A stretch of DNA of 64,000 nucleotides from Eucalyptus grandis (taxonomy: Eukaryota; Streptophyta; Magnoliopsida; Myrtales; Myrtaceae): the NCBI RefSeq assembly GCF_016545825.1, contig NC_052615.1:25288520-25352519 (forward strand). Direction: 5' to 3'. The notes below the pieces were generated by a model. The model did not search any database. It was not told the DNA's origin and worked only from the letters and a program-made list of their open reading frames with translations. Shown piece by piece: positions 45,820 through 57,315 of this stretch. The stretch's first letter is position 1, and each line of letters opens with the position of its first letter. The position numbers were made by a program, and so were the translations under genes.

Positions 45820-47340
45820 AGCCCCGATCAGCTGGCACGGCCCATGTCCAAATTCGCTGATCACAAGAGAAAAAAGAATAGAAGAAAAATTGCCCTGGAA
45901 GAGAAGCTCCGTTCGAGAAGCTTCCGCATTCTTCCCCCACCACCGTTGGAGATCGCCCACCTCCTTCGGCTGTCGGACGGTGCTCGCCTACTCTAGCCGT
46001 CGTCGATCCTCTGTCTCGGGAAGACACTGATCGGAGAGAAAACCAATTTTTGAGGCACGCACGCCCGCCTGAGAGAAAAACACCCGGGCAAGGACGATCG
46101 AGCAAAGGGGGAAAAGCTTGCACCCCCGTCAGCACGCGTCTTTGGAGTTTCTTTTTCTTCGGTCATCCTCATCCACCGGTGATCATCACGGTTTACCATC
46201 GCCGGCCATCAACTCACGTACGGACTGTAAGAGAACTAGAACAGAAGGCAACGGTTGAAATCACTCTAGAGGTTTTGGAAGCGTCCAGAAGACACTCTCT
46301 TTCAGTGATTTCTTCTGAATCCTTTCCTGCCTCTTCGTTGTCAACCGTGTTTTTGGCCGTCAAGACTTGAAGCAATTCGCGTTTTTCTGAAAACTTCATT
46401 ACCGGTGCTCATCCTCAGCAGCGACGTTTTCTGGATCCTCCCGACTAAATAACCCAAATGACGTTTAAGGCCCAGACCTCTAAGGTATAAGTTTGACCCA
46501 CATGCGAACCGGGCCCATCCCGTGTCCCCCTCAGCGAGGGCTGGACGAGGCTGCCCCTCGCCAAATCCGACTAGGGGCCTTGCCAACGACCAGTGAGGGA
46601 AAAGAGAAAAAAATAATACAAAATTCGAAAATAAATTTAAAAATTTTAATAATATCCACATCAGTGCCAGTCGTATCACGTAGGACTATTGATGTTCACG
46701 CCAGTAATTTCCAACTAAAATTAATCTAATTGACTCAATTGGTATAAAAGTGAAAATGTTTAATTTTAAATTGATCCATTTATATGTTTAAGACTAAATT
46801 AATATCAATGTTATGAATTTTTTGGGTACTTTTCTCGTTAACAGTTTATATCAATGAATGGTTAGGCTGCTTGAGGGCCACTGCTCCTCTCTTTGCATTA
46901 GCAAGTGATGCATATATTCCACACACAAACATGAAAGACAAAGTGAAATAATTGTTTTCAGCATGAGTGGGTGATTGAATTTTGATAGGCTGATATAGTG
47001 ATGCATTTTTGGGCTCGTGTACCTAATTATTTGATGAGGTTATTCGCTGGATTGACTTTGAAAGTTTTGAGATTACACAGAAAAATGATACTTGCACTTC
47101 CATGAAGGCTTATCAAGCTTTTGAAATAATAGGATAGGAAGGATCTTCCACCACTCGTGACTCTTGCTCTTAACAGATGCTGAAAATGTTATGGCACTTT
47201 CTATGCCGAGAAAGAGAGATGCATAGAAGCAAGAAGGCCAAGTCCCAATTCAACGGCAACTTCAACTATACGCTACCAGACAACTAAACATCACATTCTT
47301 TCACAAAACTCCAGGGGCGTACAAACCTTCATCTTGAGCA
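45820..47340. repeat. Spacer block, copy 3 (downstream spacer of unit C)
   Basis: Collinear with 3990-7260 and 18600-20800. Shared markers: GGCCCATGTCCAAATTCGCTG, GACACTGATCGGAGAG, GGTTTACCATC, GTCAAGACTTGAAGCAATTCGCG, TATAAGTTTGACCCA(C/T)A, TTTTGAAATAAT. It is shorter than copy 1 because the section around 5.2-5.8 kb is missing. Confidence 0.75.
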
Positions 47341-47386
47341 TGGCTATCTAGCAGGTGATCAATCCAACGATTGGCGTTGGCAGTTT

Positions 47387-48218
47387 TTAAATTGGACAGA
47401 TGACATAAAAGTGCTCGAAATCGACGGCTAAGAAAGCAAAAAAGAAAATTTCCTGTGCCCAAGGTACGGGAATGTAGAACGGGCCCGTATCTTTAGCTTG
47501 CGTAGCGACCAAGGAATGGTCCCCGTAATGAAAAAAGCAACTTGCATCGGAAGCCCAACCATAAGCCTTTGGATGTATCTCTGGGAGACCTACGTGGCAC
47601 CGACGAATGAGCCCCGTGGTCCGGGTAATCATAAAATAATAAAAGAGTGAAGAGAAGCTTCCTCGCAACAGAAAAAAGGGACGTTTCGCGGGTACTGCCG
47701 GTGGGTCTATGCAATACACTATATATCCCGAAAACATAGGATAGCATCATCCCGATCGTTGCGACTTGAATGAAACATCCCACAGTCTGTATCGGCTCTT
47801 GACGCTGCCTGAACATAGTTCCTTCACAATGCAAGAATATTGCCATGATGGAGAAGAAAAACGCCCAAGTGTTACAATATACAAAGGCTTTGAAACTTGC
47901 CCTCTCACCGAGAATCGCCATTCCTCGATCTGGTCCATCGTTGTTATAACCTCCGGGCACTGTGAAGGCCGCAGTGAAGGTTACTGTGGCTATGAGCCCT
48001 GCCACTAGTAGTTGCATATCCATAATGCCTCTTTTTGACAAACCAAAATTATCTCGGTTGGCAATATTACTTCCTGTGTTTATAGACACAGATGGTTGAC
48101 CCTGAACGAATTGCTTATCTAACCTCTTCTTACCATGTTCAGTAAACCAAACTTGAAAACTCGGGATTCCATAAGATCCTTTCAACATTTGACGAGCCAT
48201 TTTAGCAGAAATGCTCGC
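47387..48218 (-). pseudogene. Unit C exon 3: PGG membrane domain (long open frame)
   Basis: After acceptor TTTTTAG (48220-48219) it reads ASISAKMARQMLKGSYGIPS... in phase 0, then QLLVAGLIATVTFTAAFTVP and TVPGGYNNDGPDRGMAIL, a hydrophobic segment (AFVYCNTWAFFFSIMAIFLH), and VATIGMMLSYVFGIYSVL. The frame is open to 47493, but the tail after ...GIYSVLHRPTGS does not look like a fourth helix. An overlapping frame (FYIPVPWAQEIFFFAF to 47387) resembles a better continuation, so a shift near 47700 is likely. This is the best preserved exon of unit C. The unit is a pseudogene because of lesions in exons 1 and 2. Confidence 0.75.
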
Positions 48219-49785
48219 CTAAAAATGTACAGAATGAATGAATTAGTGAGTGAAAGTTTCCCGATGAAATACTTCCAGACTCTCACTTTACACACTCAAA
48301 ATCCATCTATAACAAACAGAATTTCCAACGAGTCCAAAAACGTTATGAGGAATTCATTCAAATTATCTCTTTTAGATCAAATTAAATGGTATATAACACC
48401 TGTAAATTGAGTTTCATGGAGTAAACAATTACAGTTTCGAGTATGCTATTTCAGTCATGATTTATTCTCCATTTTTCTTTTCGTTTTCCTTTCCTTTTCT
48501 TTCTTTTTCTGCTTTACGTTATCATCTAATTTTAAAGGATTCCAACCTTGAATGTTTTGCATTGTTTTTTACATAACCAAGACAGACAATTGCTTGAGAA
48601 CTAATTGAAGGCCAGTTTGTTGAACGGATTTGAAACTTATTGAAATATTTTGTTCTGCTGATGATATAATATGATCAAACATAATATTTACAAACGTATA
48701 TGTGCTTATCAACCAAACAATCGAATTAACTAACATTGAAATTACTTTGCAAACTGATTGGTCTTAAACTATACATTGTTATTTGGATATTTTGTCACTG
48801 AATGATTATATTGAAGCAAAATATACAAACTTAAAATTGTTTTTTGTTATATGCATTTAACTGTTGGCTATTAGTATGATATTTGGTTTTTTCATGTAAT
48901 CGGATTGGAAAAAGGGCTTTAATATGTGGAAATGAGTTAGATGGTTTAAAAATATAAGCATTTGTTGGATATATAAAGACTTCTACTTTTAAATACGACC
49001 TTTAGCTACTGGTAAGATAATTATCGCGTCAAATAAAATATTTATATGACAATGCAAATTCCTGACTATTTTATAGATTACAAATAAAATTTTGAATACG
49101 ACTTTTTAGCTACAAATTTTTGTGATTTTTGCAATACCCACATATATGGCTTAGAAGAAGAAGAAGAAGAAGAAGATATGATCATACACATTTATTTAAT
49201 AATAAACAAAAACATTATGTACCAACTCATATATTGAAAGAACCATAAAGACTTCAAATAATGATTTTACGTTTATTGGCTATTATATCAAATAATATTT
49301 TAATCACTAAACTATGTGAATTGATGTTGATATTTTGTTGTAGGAAAATGATAGAGGAAGCGTTTGTATTTTTGTCCAGATAGTAATAGTTAATTTACTA
49401 ACTAATATTAAGTGAAGTGGGAAGGAACGAAGTTTTGAGAAATGTGGCTCAACCACAATGTTCAATTCTGCCTAATTTTCTTATTTATTTATTATAAGAT
49501 ATGAAGTGTGAAATCACTTCATTCCGAGCCCCTTGAGCCCTTATTTCATATGTGTGTCTCACTCAATAAAGAAATCTATGCTACTATTTGCTACGGAAAT
49601 TGAAAATATAGTCAATATGCTTAAACGTTTGAATAAGCAAAAGAAAAAGGTTGACGCAAAGACTTCAATTGGGTAGTTTGTTTGCACCTGAAAGAGCATT
49701 ACTTGGGCCATAGTTTCTAAACGATACTGAAGAAATTACTCTACGAGTGAACAAATCTGGCTCTACAGTGTTCAAGCAAACATAC
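48219..49785 (-). other. Unit C intron 2 (holds the empty hAT site)
   Basis: Collinear with intron 2 of units A and 0. At about 48418-48450 it reads GAGTAAACAATTACAGTTTCG AGTATGC without the hAT insertion found in unit 0. A (GAA)n microsatellite lies at 49153-49176. Non-coding. Confidence 0.75.
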
Positions 49786-50292
49786 CTCTTTATGGGCAGA
49801 ACAAATGTCAAGAGCAGTGAAATATCCTTATTTTTGGTCAAATGGTCCACCCTCTTGTCTTCTCCAAGTATGAATATGATGCCGTATTCTTCATGAAGTG
49901 CAGCCAAATGCAAAGCCGTGTTTCTTCGTTGCCTTGTTCGTTGATAAGATTCTCTAGGTTTGGCATCCCTAGTATGTACTCGACTACATTGTTTTGTCCA
50001 CCGATAATAGCTGCATGAAGAGCCGATTGCCCTTTGGTGTTTATCATGTCACAAGCATTAGGACAGGATCTAACAAGCTCATCAATGACATTGATACAGC
50101 CATGAAATGCTGCAAGGTGAAGAGCTAATTCCCCTGCTTTGTCTAATTCATATGCCACAGAAGTATCGTGTTGCAAGAGTAGTCGAACTGCTTCGACTTT
50201 GCCCAAGTAAGCAACGTAATGAAGAGGCGTCCATCCCAAATCATCTTTTTCTTTGATCGCTTCTGGTCTCTTCTCCATGATTTTCTCCCAAC
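49786..50292 (-). pseudogene. Unit C exon 2: ankyrin repeats with one frameshift
   Basis: Between acceptor TTTGCAAAG and donor GAG|GTATGT. Repeats: GWTPLHYVAYLGKVEAVRLL, ELALHLAAFHGCINVIDELV, QSALHAAIIGGQNNVVEYIL. Near 49920 the frame breaks: ENLINEQGN is followed out of frame by LHLAALHEEYGIIFILGEDK, which is the expected last repeat. Compared with unit A a few bases have been lost between NEQ and ALHLAA. Otherwise colinear with exon 2 of unit A. Confidence 0.8.
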
Positions 50293-51365
50293 CTTTGCAA
50301 ATAAAATGGGAAAATTTCATTATTTGGTCTGTTTATAGCATCTTGACATACATATTAAAGTTGCCCTTCATCCCATTAAGTTTTCCCCATTTTGTCTGTA
50401 CTAGGAAGGACTATGTCATGGTAACTGTGAAGTTTTTATAGCGATCTTGTGTAAACGTGTAGAACCTAATTGCCTTCAATTTAGCATAATGCAGAAATTT
50501 ATAAAGTTTATAAATTGATAAGTGAAATAGTTAGAAATTCGCGGAGTTATTTGAGAAGAAGCTTCTCATATTTTCGGCAACGCATCTAGGCTAGAATAAA
50601 AGACCAAGCCTTTTTACTCTGGTGCCAATAATTTTATTGAAAATATTGTGCCCAACTCAATTTTATAAGAGAATTTAAATATTGAAAGAGGACTAGCACC
50701 TTCGACATTTTCAAAAGTAAAATCATTTCATCCCTTTCCTTTCAAGTCCTCATAATTTGCCCTCGAGGGTTAAGAAATTGAGCATGTATACCCTGATCTT
50801 GTGGAAATGTATTGCAATGTGCTCAGTCACCATTTGTAAACTTAAAATAGAAAGAAAAAAAAAGCGGTATAATTAAGAAAAATGTAAGAGAACTAGATCT
50901 AGAAAAACATGTAGAAAGAAATTAGCGGGTGAGATAGACTATTAACAATACTATTATCAAAATAGCGATTTTTCTGCATGAATGTATAATTTTAAATTGA
51001 TACTATTTTTTTGGTCCACACTCTTAAGAGAAGACGAATCGGTTTAAACTTATTTTTAATAGTCAATGAATAAAACAATAAAAAGAATGCAATGAGATAA
51101 CAACTCCAATCTTTTCACAACATAAACCTCGCATATAACATAATCAAGAGGCATGTCTTTGGGAAAAAAAGTGTATGACCTTTCACCAAAACCAATGGAA
51201 AATAAATAAATAAGTTTTGAATTTACTATTATATTTATTGAAAGCTAGGATAGATGGCGGCTCTCACTGCTGACACCATCACTCTCAGCTAAGAGAAGCC
51301 CTTGCACAAGAGAGAACTCCCGTTAATTTTTCCTTTAACTAGGCTTCGTATCTTATGATACTTAC
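50293..51365 (-). other. Unit C intron 1
   Basis: Bounded by donor GTAAGT (51365 leftwards) and the acceptor before 50292. Shares blocks with intron 1 of unit A but lacks the MITE-like insertion seen there. AT-rich, no gene. Confidence 0.65.
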
Positions 51366-51970
51366 TGGTCAGTGAGAGAAAAATTCAGACGTGTAGAGCT
51401 GTCAAACCCTTAGGGCCCTTATGAGAGGATGACGACAAGAAAGCACTCGATCAACTCAATGGTACGAGAAAGTCCTCGATATGCCGCAAGATAAAGTGCA
51501 GACTCATCAGCGGCATTAGTAATATCACATAGTTGAGGATCTTCTCCAATTAGCAACTCCACCGCCAAATCATGACCTCCTCTTATTGCATAGTGTAGGG
51601 CGGTATCCTTATATAAATTCTGCTTCCGAAATAGCTCTTTGCATGCGTCAACTTGTCCATTCTCAGCGACCCAATGAAGTGATTTTGACAAATCAGTGAA
51701 CATTCGAATCGCTCCACAGCTTCCCACTTTAGCGGCAACGCGTAAGGGAGTGTCTCCTTTATAGTTACCCTGCCAAAGAAGTGATGGTCCCAATGGACAT
51801 TGAAGAAGATGTTCAATGAAATTTACCTATTTGTATTGAGCCGCAAGATGAAGAATGTTGTTCTCCTTTGGTGTTGTTTGATGGAAAAGGTCCTCTCCAT
51901 TTTCCAAAATTATTGTGATCAAGGAACCAAAGTCTCCTGATTTTGCAGCCTCATACACTTTAGGATGCAT
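51366..51970 (-). pseudogene. Unit C exon 1: ankyrin repeats with stop and frameshift
   Basis: Starts at ATG 51970 (MHPKVYEAAKSGDFGSLITI). A TAG at about 51827 replaces the codon that is CAA in unit A (QYK-stop-VNFIEHLLQ versus QHEQVNFIENLLQ). Repeats then continue in frame: DTPLRVAAKVGSCGAIRMFT, DTALHYAIRGGHDLAVELLI, ESALYLAAYRG. A second lesion shifts the frame near 51435 (ECFLVVILS, out of frame with the conserved SSHKGPKGLTALHV), and a TGA follows in that frame. The unit A start MKESL is not conserved here, so the start lies seven codons further in. Confidence 0.8.
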
Positions 51971-52160
51971 TCTCGCTCTTTGTTTGTTGTTTACAGGACA
52001 CTAAAAGTAGTTGCACAGGAACTTATCAATATAAGCAATTAGTTCAAGCGAAAAGAACTTCTTTGAGCTTTACAAGAGGAATCAATGGAAGGGAGAATGT
52101 TGGGGAGGAAATATTTTCATGCTTCTCAAGTGTAATTGAAAGGAGACTTATATGTATATC
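51971..52160 (-). promoter_or_regulatory. 5' leader of unit C
   Basis: Matches the leaders of units A and D: TTCTTTGAGCTTTACAAGAGG AATC, then GGGAGAATGTTGG and AATTGAAAGGAGA. Probably leader or proximal promoter. Confidence 0.5.
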
Positions 52161-52706
52161 TATGAAACGTGAATATGCCAGGCGTGTTCCTGTGAAGTTT
52201 TTATTCTCTCGAGAGCAACTCTATAATAACGATATAGGGCGATCAAGACAAGTACGGGAAAAAAAAAACATAATAATAATAACCGACGACTAGGTCTCCC
52301 CGACAGCTTCCTTTCCCTTTTTGACTTTGGGACAATGTGCTCTTCCCTGGATGGGTGATAACCTTCTTTGTTAATATTCAAATGAATCTTCGAGGATGGT
52401 GTCATCGAAATAGGAAAATCCCAATGAATTCATATTTAAAGGCCGGGATTATCCAATTACTCAACTTGATCAACTATTGTCATCCAAATAAAAATAGTTT
52501 ATGTACAATGTCACTCCCTCCACAGTTCCCAGGATAAAGATTGGTCAAAAGTGAACCTATGAGTTCAAGAGCGAGGAATATATCTAATCTTATCAAGATG
52601 ACTTGACTAAAGAAGCGATGTTGGATAGGAAATATCCTTCAATTTTTCAATAGAACTTTTTTTAGCTTTCAACTAGACTAAAGGAAAGATATTGGGAAAG
52701 ACATTT
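52161..52706. other. Upstream flank of unit C, partly repeated leader words
   Basis: No gene. From about 52610 the words GAAGCGATGTTGGATAGGAAAT and TTTTAGCTTTCAACTAGACTAAAGG recall the leader repeats, suggesting internal duplication. Ends at the solo LTR duplication (CATTT, 52702-52706). Confidence 0.45.
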
Positions 52707-54221
52707 TGTGACATCCCGATTTTTCTCAAGTTTATTTTCAGTCAATTGAGTTGGGCAATTCATCTGTGCATATAACTCGTTTCTCAGAGTTGGCCACTCA
52801 CGAGAGAACTAGTTTATTGAGCGAAGTAATTAAGGAATTGTACCGCGTCAGACTTGGGGACTGTCACCCACGGGTCGGATGCAAGAAAATTTCCCCAAAA
52901 GCTACTCAGTGGACTAGGCGCGCTAAAATCGCACTAGAGTGAAATTAACCGTGAAATTGAAATTGAATTCTGAAATTTGAAAGTCAAAGGGTGTTGCAAA
53001 TCTTATTAGGAACATTGGATTAATTCATGGACTTTAATTTAGACTCAATTAGAAGAGAATTGATGGAAATTGAAATAATTAAATTTGCAAGAAGTTGGAC
53101 CCCGGCGGAAAATGAATTGGACCTATTGGAAGATGTTGTGAAGATTTGAGTTAGTGGAGAGTGACATCAGCAGGTGATGTCATGGTGGAGGCCAAAATTA
53201 AGGAGAGCTTGACAAGTGTCACAAGCCAATTGGCTCACCAAAAGTGGGGGTGTCCCATCCACTTCATCTTCAACCTCTAGCACCTCGGGAAGGGGAATTC
53301 GAAATTGGGAGAGGGAGAGAAAGGATCCGGCGAACTTGCAGCTGGTCCGTCCGCCCCCTTCGTCGCGTCTCCGTCGCCGCCGTCTCGCTCGCCATCGCAC
53401 GCCGTCGCCGTTCGCCGCTCGTTCGCGTGTGAGGCCCCGGGTGCGAGCTCGTCGCGTCTCCGTCGCCGCCGTCTCCTAGCCTGAGCTGCTGGTCGCCGTC
53501 CGCCGAAGCTCCCGCCACCGCCGTCCGTCCACTCAAAGCCTCCGCCGGTTGCTGCTCAAGCTGTCGCCGGTTCTCCTCCACCGTTCTCCGCTCGTTCGCC
53601 GCCGTTCCACCGCCCCTTCAAGTCGGTTAGTTGCTGGAAAGAAAACCAGCATGATCTAGCATCCTCGGAGCTCCTTTTGGTCCCCTATAAGTGCTCATTT
53701 GGTCTTGATCCATGTAGGTTTTTCGTCGGCGTCGTCGCGCTCTTCGCCGGAGACCTGTCGGAAAGTGATTCTGGTGAGTTTACCTCACTAATCCGCGATT
53801 AGCGAGTTAATGATGCCTTAAGTATGTTTAGTTCAAGTTGATTGAGATTAGGTGGATAGATTGGCTTAATTAGACATGGATTATATTAAGGTGATTAATT
53901 AAGGTAAAAGGGTGTTTAGTTCAATGGTTAAGTATGTTTATTTTTAAAATAAACCTTGATGTGACTTAAAGGAGTTTATTTATGATTTAAATAAATGCTT
54001 CGAAATTGTTGGATTATTTAATAATATATCTTATTCCGAAATTCATTAAAATATTGTTTTATAAAAAAAAAACTTGAAAAATTTATTTTGATCCTAATTG
54101 CTCAGAATTTCATGCCGATCGCTGCTATGCATGTAGAATTTAAAATTGATGATTGGTTGTGGCGAATTGAGTGTGATTGCGATTTATGAGGATTCTTTAG
54201 GAAACCCTAAGTGTGGGAATT

Positions 54222-54556
54222 GATGGGAGATTAGCCGTGATTAATCACCTATTAGAGGTCGTGCTTAGTGAGGCCGTGATTAATCACTGATTGGAGGTCA
54301 TGCCTAGTGAGGTTGGGATGGACCACCTATGAGAGGCCTAATAAGGCCGCGATGAACCACCTAAGAGGGATCGTGCCTAATGGGGCCGTGATTGACCACC
54401 TATTAGAGGTCGTGCCTAGTGAGGCCGTGATGGACCACCTACGAGAGGTCGTGCCCAGTGAGGCCGGGATGGACCACCCATGAGAGGTCGTGCCCAGTGA
54501 GGCCGTGATGGACCACCTAATTAAAGATCGTGCCGAGTGGGGCCGTGATTGCCACT
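54222..54556. repeat. Tandem repeat, about 39 bp, eight degenerate copies
   Basis: GGTCGTGCC(C/T)AGTGAGGCCGTGATGGACCACCTA(N)GAGA recurs through the stretch. The last unit (GCCGAGTGGGGCCGTGATTGCCACT) is closest to the repeats of the other gypsy LTR at 58300-58510, so both arrays descend from one ancestral repeat. Confidence 0.85.
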
Positions 54557-54847
54557 GGTTATTAAGCCTTCCTATAGGGTCGAGATTGGAAGTAGTAAGT
54601 GATTCACTAGAATGACATGTAATCGACCGAGTCGATTGATCGCTGAGACGATCCCCATGATTGAGCTGTGATGATGATGTGATTGTATCTTCATTGTTGA
54701 GTTATTAGAATTACACGTGGTTGAATTATATAAACTATGCTAACTTGCAGATGAGGGCTAAGACGAGGTAAGTCTTCTTGATGTTGTGGCTAAGCTGCTT
54801 TGGGGCGTATTTACTTTCTAATAGGGGTTTAGGAGGGGTGAACTTGC

Positions 54848-54862
54848 TGAGACAAAGTCTCA
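54848..54862. other. Palindrome TGAGAC-AAA-GTCTCA in gypsy LTR
   Basis: A 6-bp perfect inverted repeat with a 3-bp spacer, preceded by GAACTTGC. The related LTR at 57406 has TGAGAC-AAC-GTCTCA (TGAGAC-GTT-GTCTCA on its own strand), also preceded by GAACTTGC. The stem is kept while the spacer differs. Role unknown. Confidence 0.7.
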
Positions 54863-54896
54863 TCCCGGTTTGGGGAAAAATATTACAGGATCATAG

Positions 54897-55247
54897 ATGG
54901 CGGGACCCCCAGAGAAGAATGGCCTCCCAGTGCAGATCATCGAACATGTGCGCAGCGCCCCTGATCCTGGGAGCCATTGGGTCTATGAGCTGATCAGGGC
55001 TACCGTGTGGATCCAGGAGACTGAAGATGTTAGGGTGCCCCATAGGTATAGGGCTTGGTTCCGTTTTGGGGCCAATGGTTTTAGGATTGGTCCGCTTGAC
55101 AGTTTTGACATCCCCCTGGCTGTGATGGATGCTCTTCTAGGAGAGGGTGTGGCTGACCTTCCCGATGGTAGGGTGGACAACCCACCATCTCCGGACCCTA
55201 CGCCGTCAGACGTGGAGGATGTGGGATCGTCGAACAAGTCCAATTAG
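54897..55247 (+). CDS. Short open frame inside the solo LTR, unknown product
   Basis: 116 codons from ATG 54897 (MAGPPEKNGLPVQIIEHVRS) to TAG 55245-55247. It has a basic/aromatic middle (VPHRYRAWFRFGANGFRIG) and an acidic Ser/Pro-rich end (PPSPDPTPSDVEDVGSSNKS). It follows an acceptor-like ATTACAG at 54885-54891. I recognise no family. The related LTR has, in the same place after an acceptor-like TTTCAG, an acidic frame (DEEPKEHESDEEILVEEPEE), so an acidic tail is the only shared feature. It could be chance, an LTR-encoded accessory peptide, or the 3' exon of a read-through transcript. Confidence 0.3.
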   Translation: MAGPPEKNGLPVQIIEHVRSAPDPGSHWVYELIRATVWIQETEDVRVPHRYRAWFRFGANGFRIGPLDSFDIPLAVMDALLGEGVADLPDGRVDNPPSPDPTPSDVEDVGSSNKSN

Positions 55248-55589
55248 TAGTTACAGGACCGTTCTTCTTTTTGGTGGGCTGATCCTTGTTGTGTAGGCTA
55301 ACCCTCTTTTGATGCACATAGATTCTGACCCATTTTTGGTGCATAGGCCCTGGATCCAGTTGATGTATGTAAGCCCTGGTTTGTTGATGATATATGAAAG
55401 TATGTTGTTTGATTTTGAGTTGATGTTCCTGCTGTCCTATCCCGTATGCTTTTGTAAGGGGTTTCTTAGTACGTTCCGCTTGCACATTAAAAAGTAAAAT
55501 CAAGGTCGGCGACACTACCTGAGAATGTCGCATTTGCATGACCATGGCGGGTTGTTCACGTGTCTCGGGGTTTGGGGCGTGACACATTT

Positions 55590-56708
55590 CTCATAACTTT
55601 TCTAAGGAGCCAACTAAAGACAGGATATGGACAAAAATTTCTTTGAACTTTCTAAAAGAATTGGATTAAAAAGAAGATGTTCGGGAGCAAATTCATTTGA
55701 ATTTCTTTAAGGGAATTGAAAAGGAGATTGTCATGTTCGGGAGCAAATTCTTCCTTGCGGCCTAACTAGCAGCTTAGCTTGCTGTTGTCAGTCTGGTTTG
55801 CATTCTATTCAAAGCATTTTTCTTCCTCGCCACCTTCAAGGGCAAGGGATTAAATGAAAAAGAAGATCGCCTAGTGCCCGAGGGGATAAGGTTGGCCCTT
55901 CTATGAGTAAGACATACCAGTTATATATATAAAGTACGACCCTCCTGTAGAAAAAAGGGAATGATCAATCAATGGTTTAGATAAAATATGAATTTCTGAG
56001 GTGGAAGAATAGTTTCCGCAAAACCAAGTCGGTCTGTTTCTCTAAATTTGCCGTTCTGCCTCCGCTAATATAATAAGAAAGTGGACAAATCTTGTTAAAC
56101 ATAGGATGGACAAGTAAAAAAAAAAAAACCAAAACAATCAACAGCCCTCCTGCAGATTCCTAATTTATTTCGACTTTTATTCCACCTGGTCTTCCACTTA
56201 TGAGGGCTTCTTATTTTATTTTAACTTTTTGACTTTTGTCCCATCTGCTCTTCCACTTTTGAGTTGTCTTAACTTTTCTTTTTGGATTTTTGAGGCACCT
56301 ATTCTTCCATTTTTCATCAAAAGCAAAATCATTACGCTTCCACGATATTTCCTAAAGCGGGGTAACTTTAGACTTCTATGCCTTCCCAGGGAGTACGTAG
56401 CAGTGAGAATTATCGTCGAAAGTTCTTCAGCCAAGTGAACATTCTCTAAAACCTATAGTGAATATAAAAAATTAAACAAAGGTGAGTCACATAGGGACAG
56501 ATATGATGAAAACACATAATAAGGAGTAAAAAATCGCAGCCCATTATTGAATATAGTTACTATTATATTTACAAAGTACTAGCGTAGAAGGGGGCATTGC
56601 TGCTACCACTAGCAGTCTCGCCCAAGGGAAGTCTCGCGCTAGGGAGAGAACTTCGGTTACTTGGGTTATCATTTGTTTAAAGTGGGTTTAGAATCTTGTG
56701 ATACTTAC
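55590..56708 (-). other. Orphan leader copy and unit D downstream remnant, no gene
   Basis: At about 55648-55735 the leader words TTCTTTGAACTTTCTAAAAGAATT GG, AAGATGTTCGGGAG and AATTGAAAAGGAGA recur without any ankyrin exon to their left, since the solo LTR lies there. Bases 56200-56700 resemble the start of intron 1 of units A and C (GGGGGCATTGC...CTCGC...AGAGAGAACTTC). Exons 2 and 3 of unit D are not found. Confidence 0.5.
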
Positions 56709-57315
56709 TTGATAGTGAGAAGGTCACTGCAGCATGCAGAGCTGTCAGTCCTTTAGGGCCCTTATGAGAGGATGGCCACGAGGAAGCACATAAAATCGGC
56801 TCAATGATATCCCAAAATCTTTGATGTATTGTGAGATAAAGTGGGGACTCATCATCAACATTAATAATATCACATAGGTGAGGATCTTCTTCAATAAGCA
56901 ATTCCACGACCCCCTTGCAACGTCTTCTTATTGCAAAGTGCAACAAGGTATCTTCATCTGAATTCGGTATCCTAAGTAGCTCTTTTTATGCATCAGGTTG
57001 ATGTATTGCTTTCACTCGATCGATAAAAACTCGAACCATTTCATGGCTTCCCACTTGGGTAGCAACATGTATGGGAGTGTCTCCTTTGTTGTTACCTTGC
57101 CAAAGAAGGGATGATCTCAATAGATCTTGAAGAAAATCTCGGATGAAATTTACCTGCCCGAATTGAGCCGCAACATGAAGAACGTTGTTTCCATTTGGCG
57201 TTGTTTGGTGGAAAAGGTCCTCTCCATTTTCCAAAATTATTGTCATCAAGGAATGAAATTCTCCTGACTTTACAGCCTCATACACTTTAGGATGTATACC
57301 CAATCTCTCTTTCAT
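56709..57315 (-). pseudogene. Unit D exon 1: ankyrin repeats with one stop codon
   Basis: Starts at ATG 57315 (MKERLGIHPKVYEAVKSGEF), the same Met as unit A. Repeats: NNVLHVAAQFGQVNFIRDFL, DTPIHVATQVGSHEMVRVFI, then TAA at 56986-56988 in HQPDA-stop-KELLRIPN where unit A has VDACRELLRKPN. The frame then continues unbroken: DTLLHFAIRRRCKGVVELLI, ESPLYLTIHQRFWDIIEPIL, SSHKGPKGLTALHAA, to donor AGTAAGT. A short in-frame loss removes the VENGQ segment. No later exons exist, so the gene is dead, although only one lesion lies in this exon. Confidence 0.8.

Larger units (their letters stand above)
52707..55584 (+). mobile_element. Gypsy solo LTR, 2878 bp, with 5-bp target duplication
   Basis: Starts TGTGACATCCCGATTTTTCT and ends GGTTTGGGGCGTGACA. 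CATTT precedes it (52702-52706) and follows it (55585-55589), so both LTR ends are original and no interior remains. It is related to the 3' LTR at 57406-60327, which is attached to gypsy pol sequence. Layout: 5' TGTGACATCC block with AGAGTTGGCCACTCACGAGA; GTGACATCAGCAGGTGATGTCA; GC-rich stretch 53330-53600; about 39-bp tandem repeats 54222-54556; palindrome 54848-54862; acceptor-like TTACAG; 116-codon open frame; 3' end. Confidence 0.9.

Noticed and set aside
47493..47737. C-terminal extension of the unit C PGG frame as a novel domain
   Set aside because: More likely out-of-frame sequence after a shift near 47700; the overlapping frame gives the expected hydrophobic continuation.
53216..53581. 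Arg-rich frames on both strands in the GC-rich part of the solo LTR
   Set aside because: Composition-driven; frames on opposite strands and different phases are equally long.
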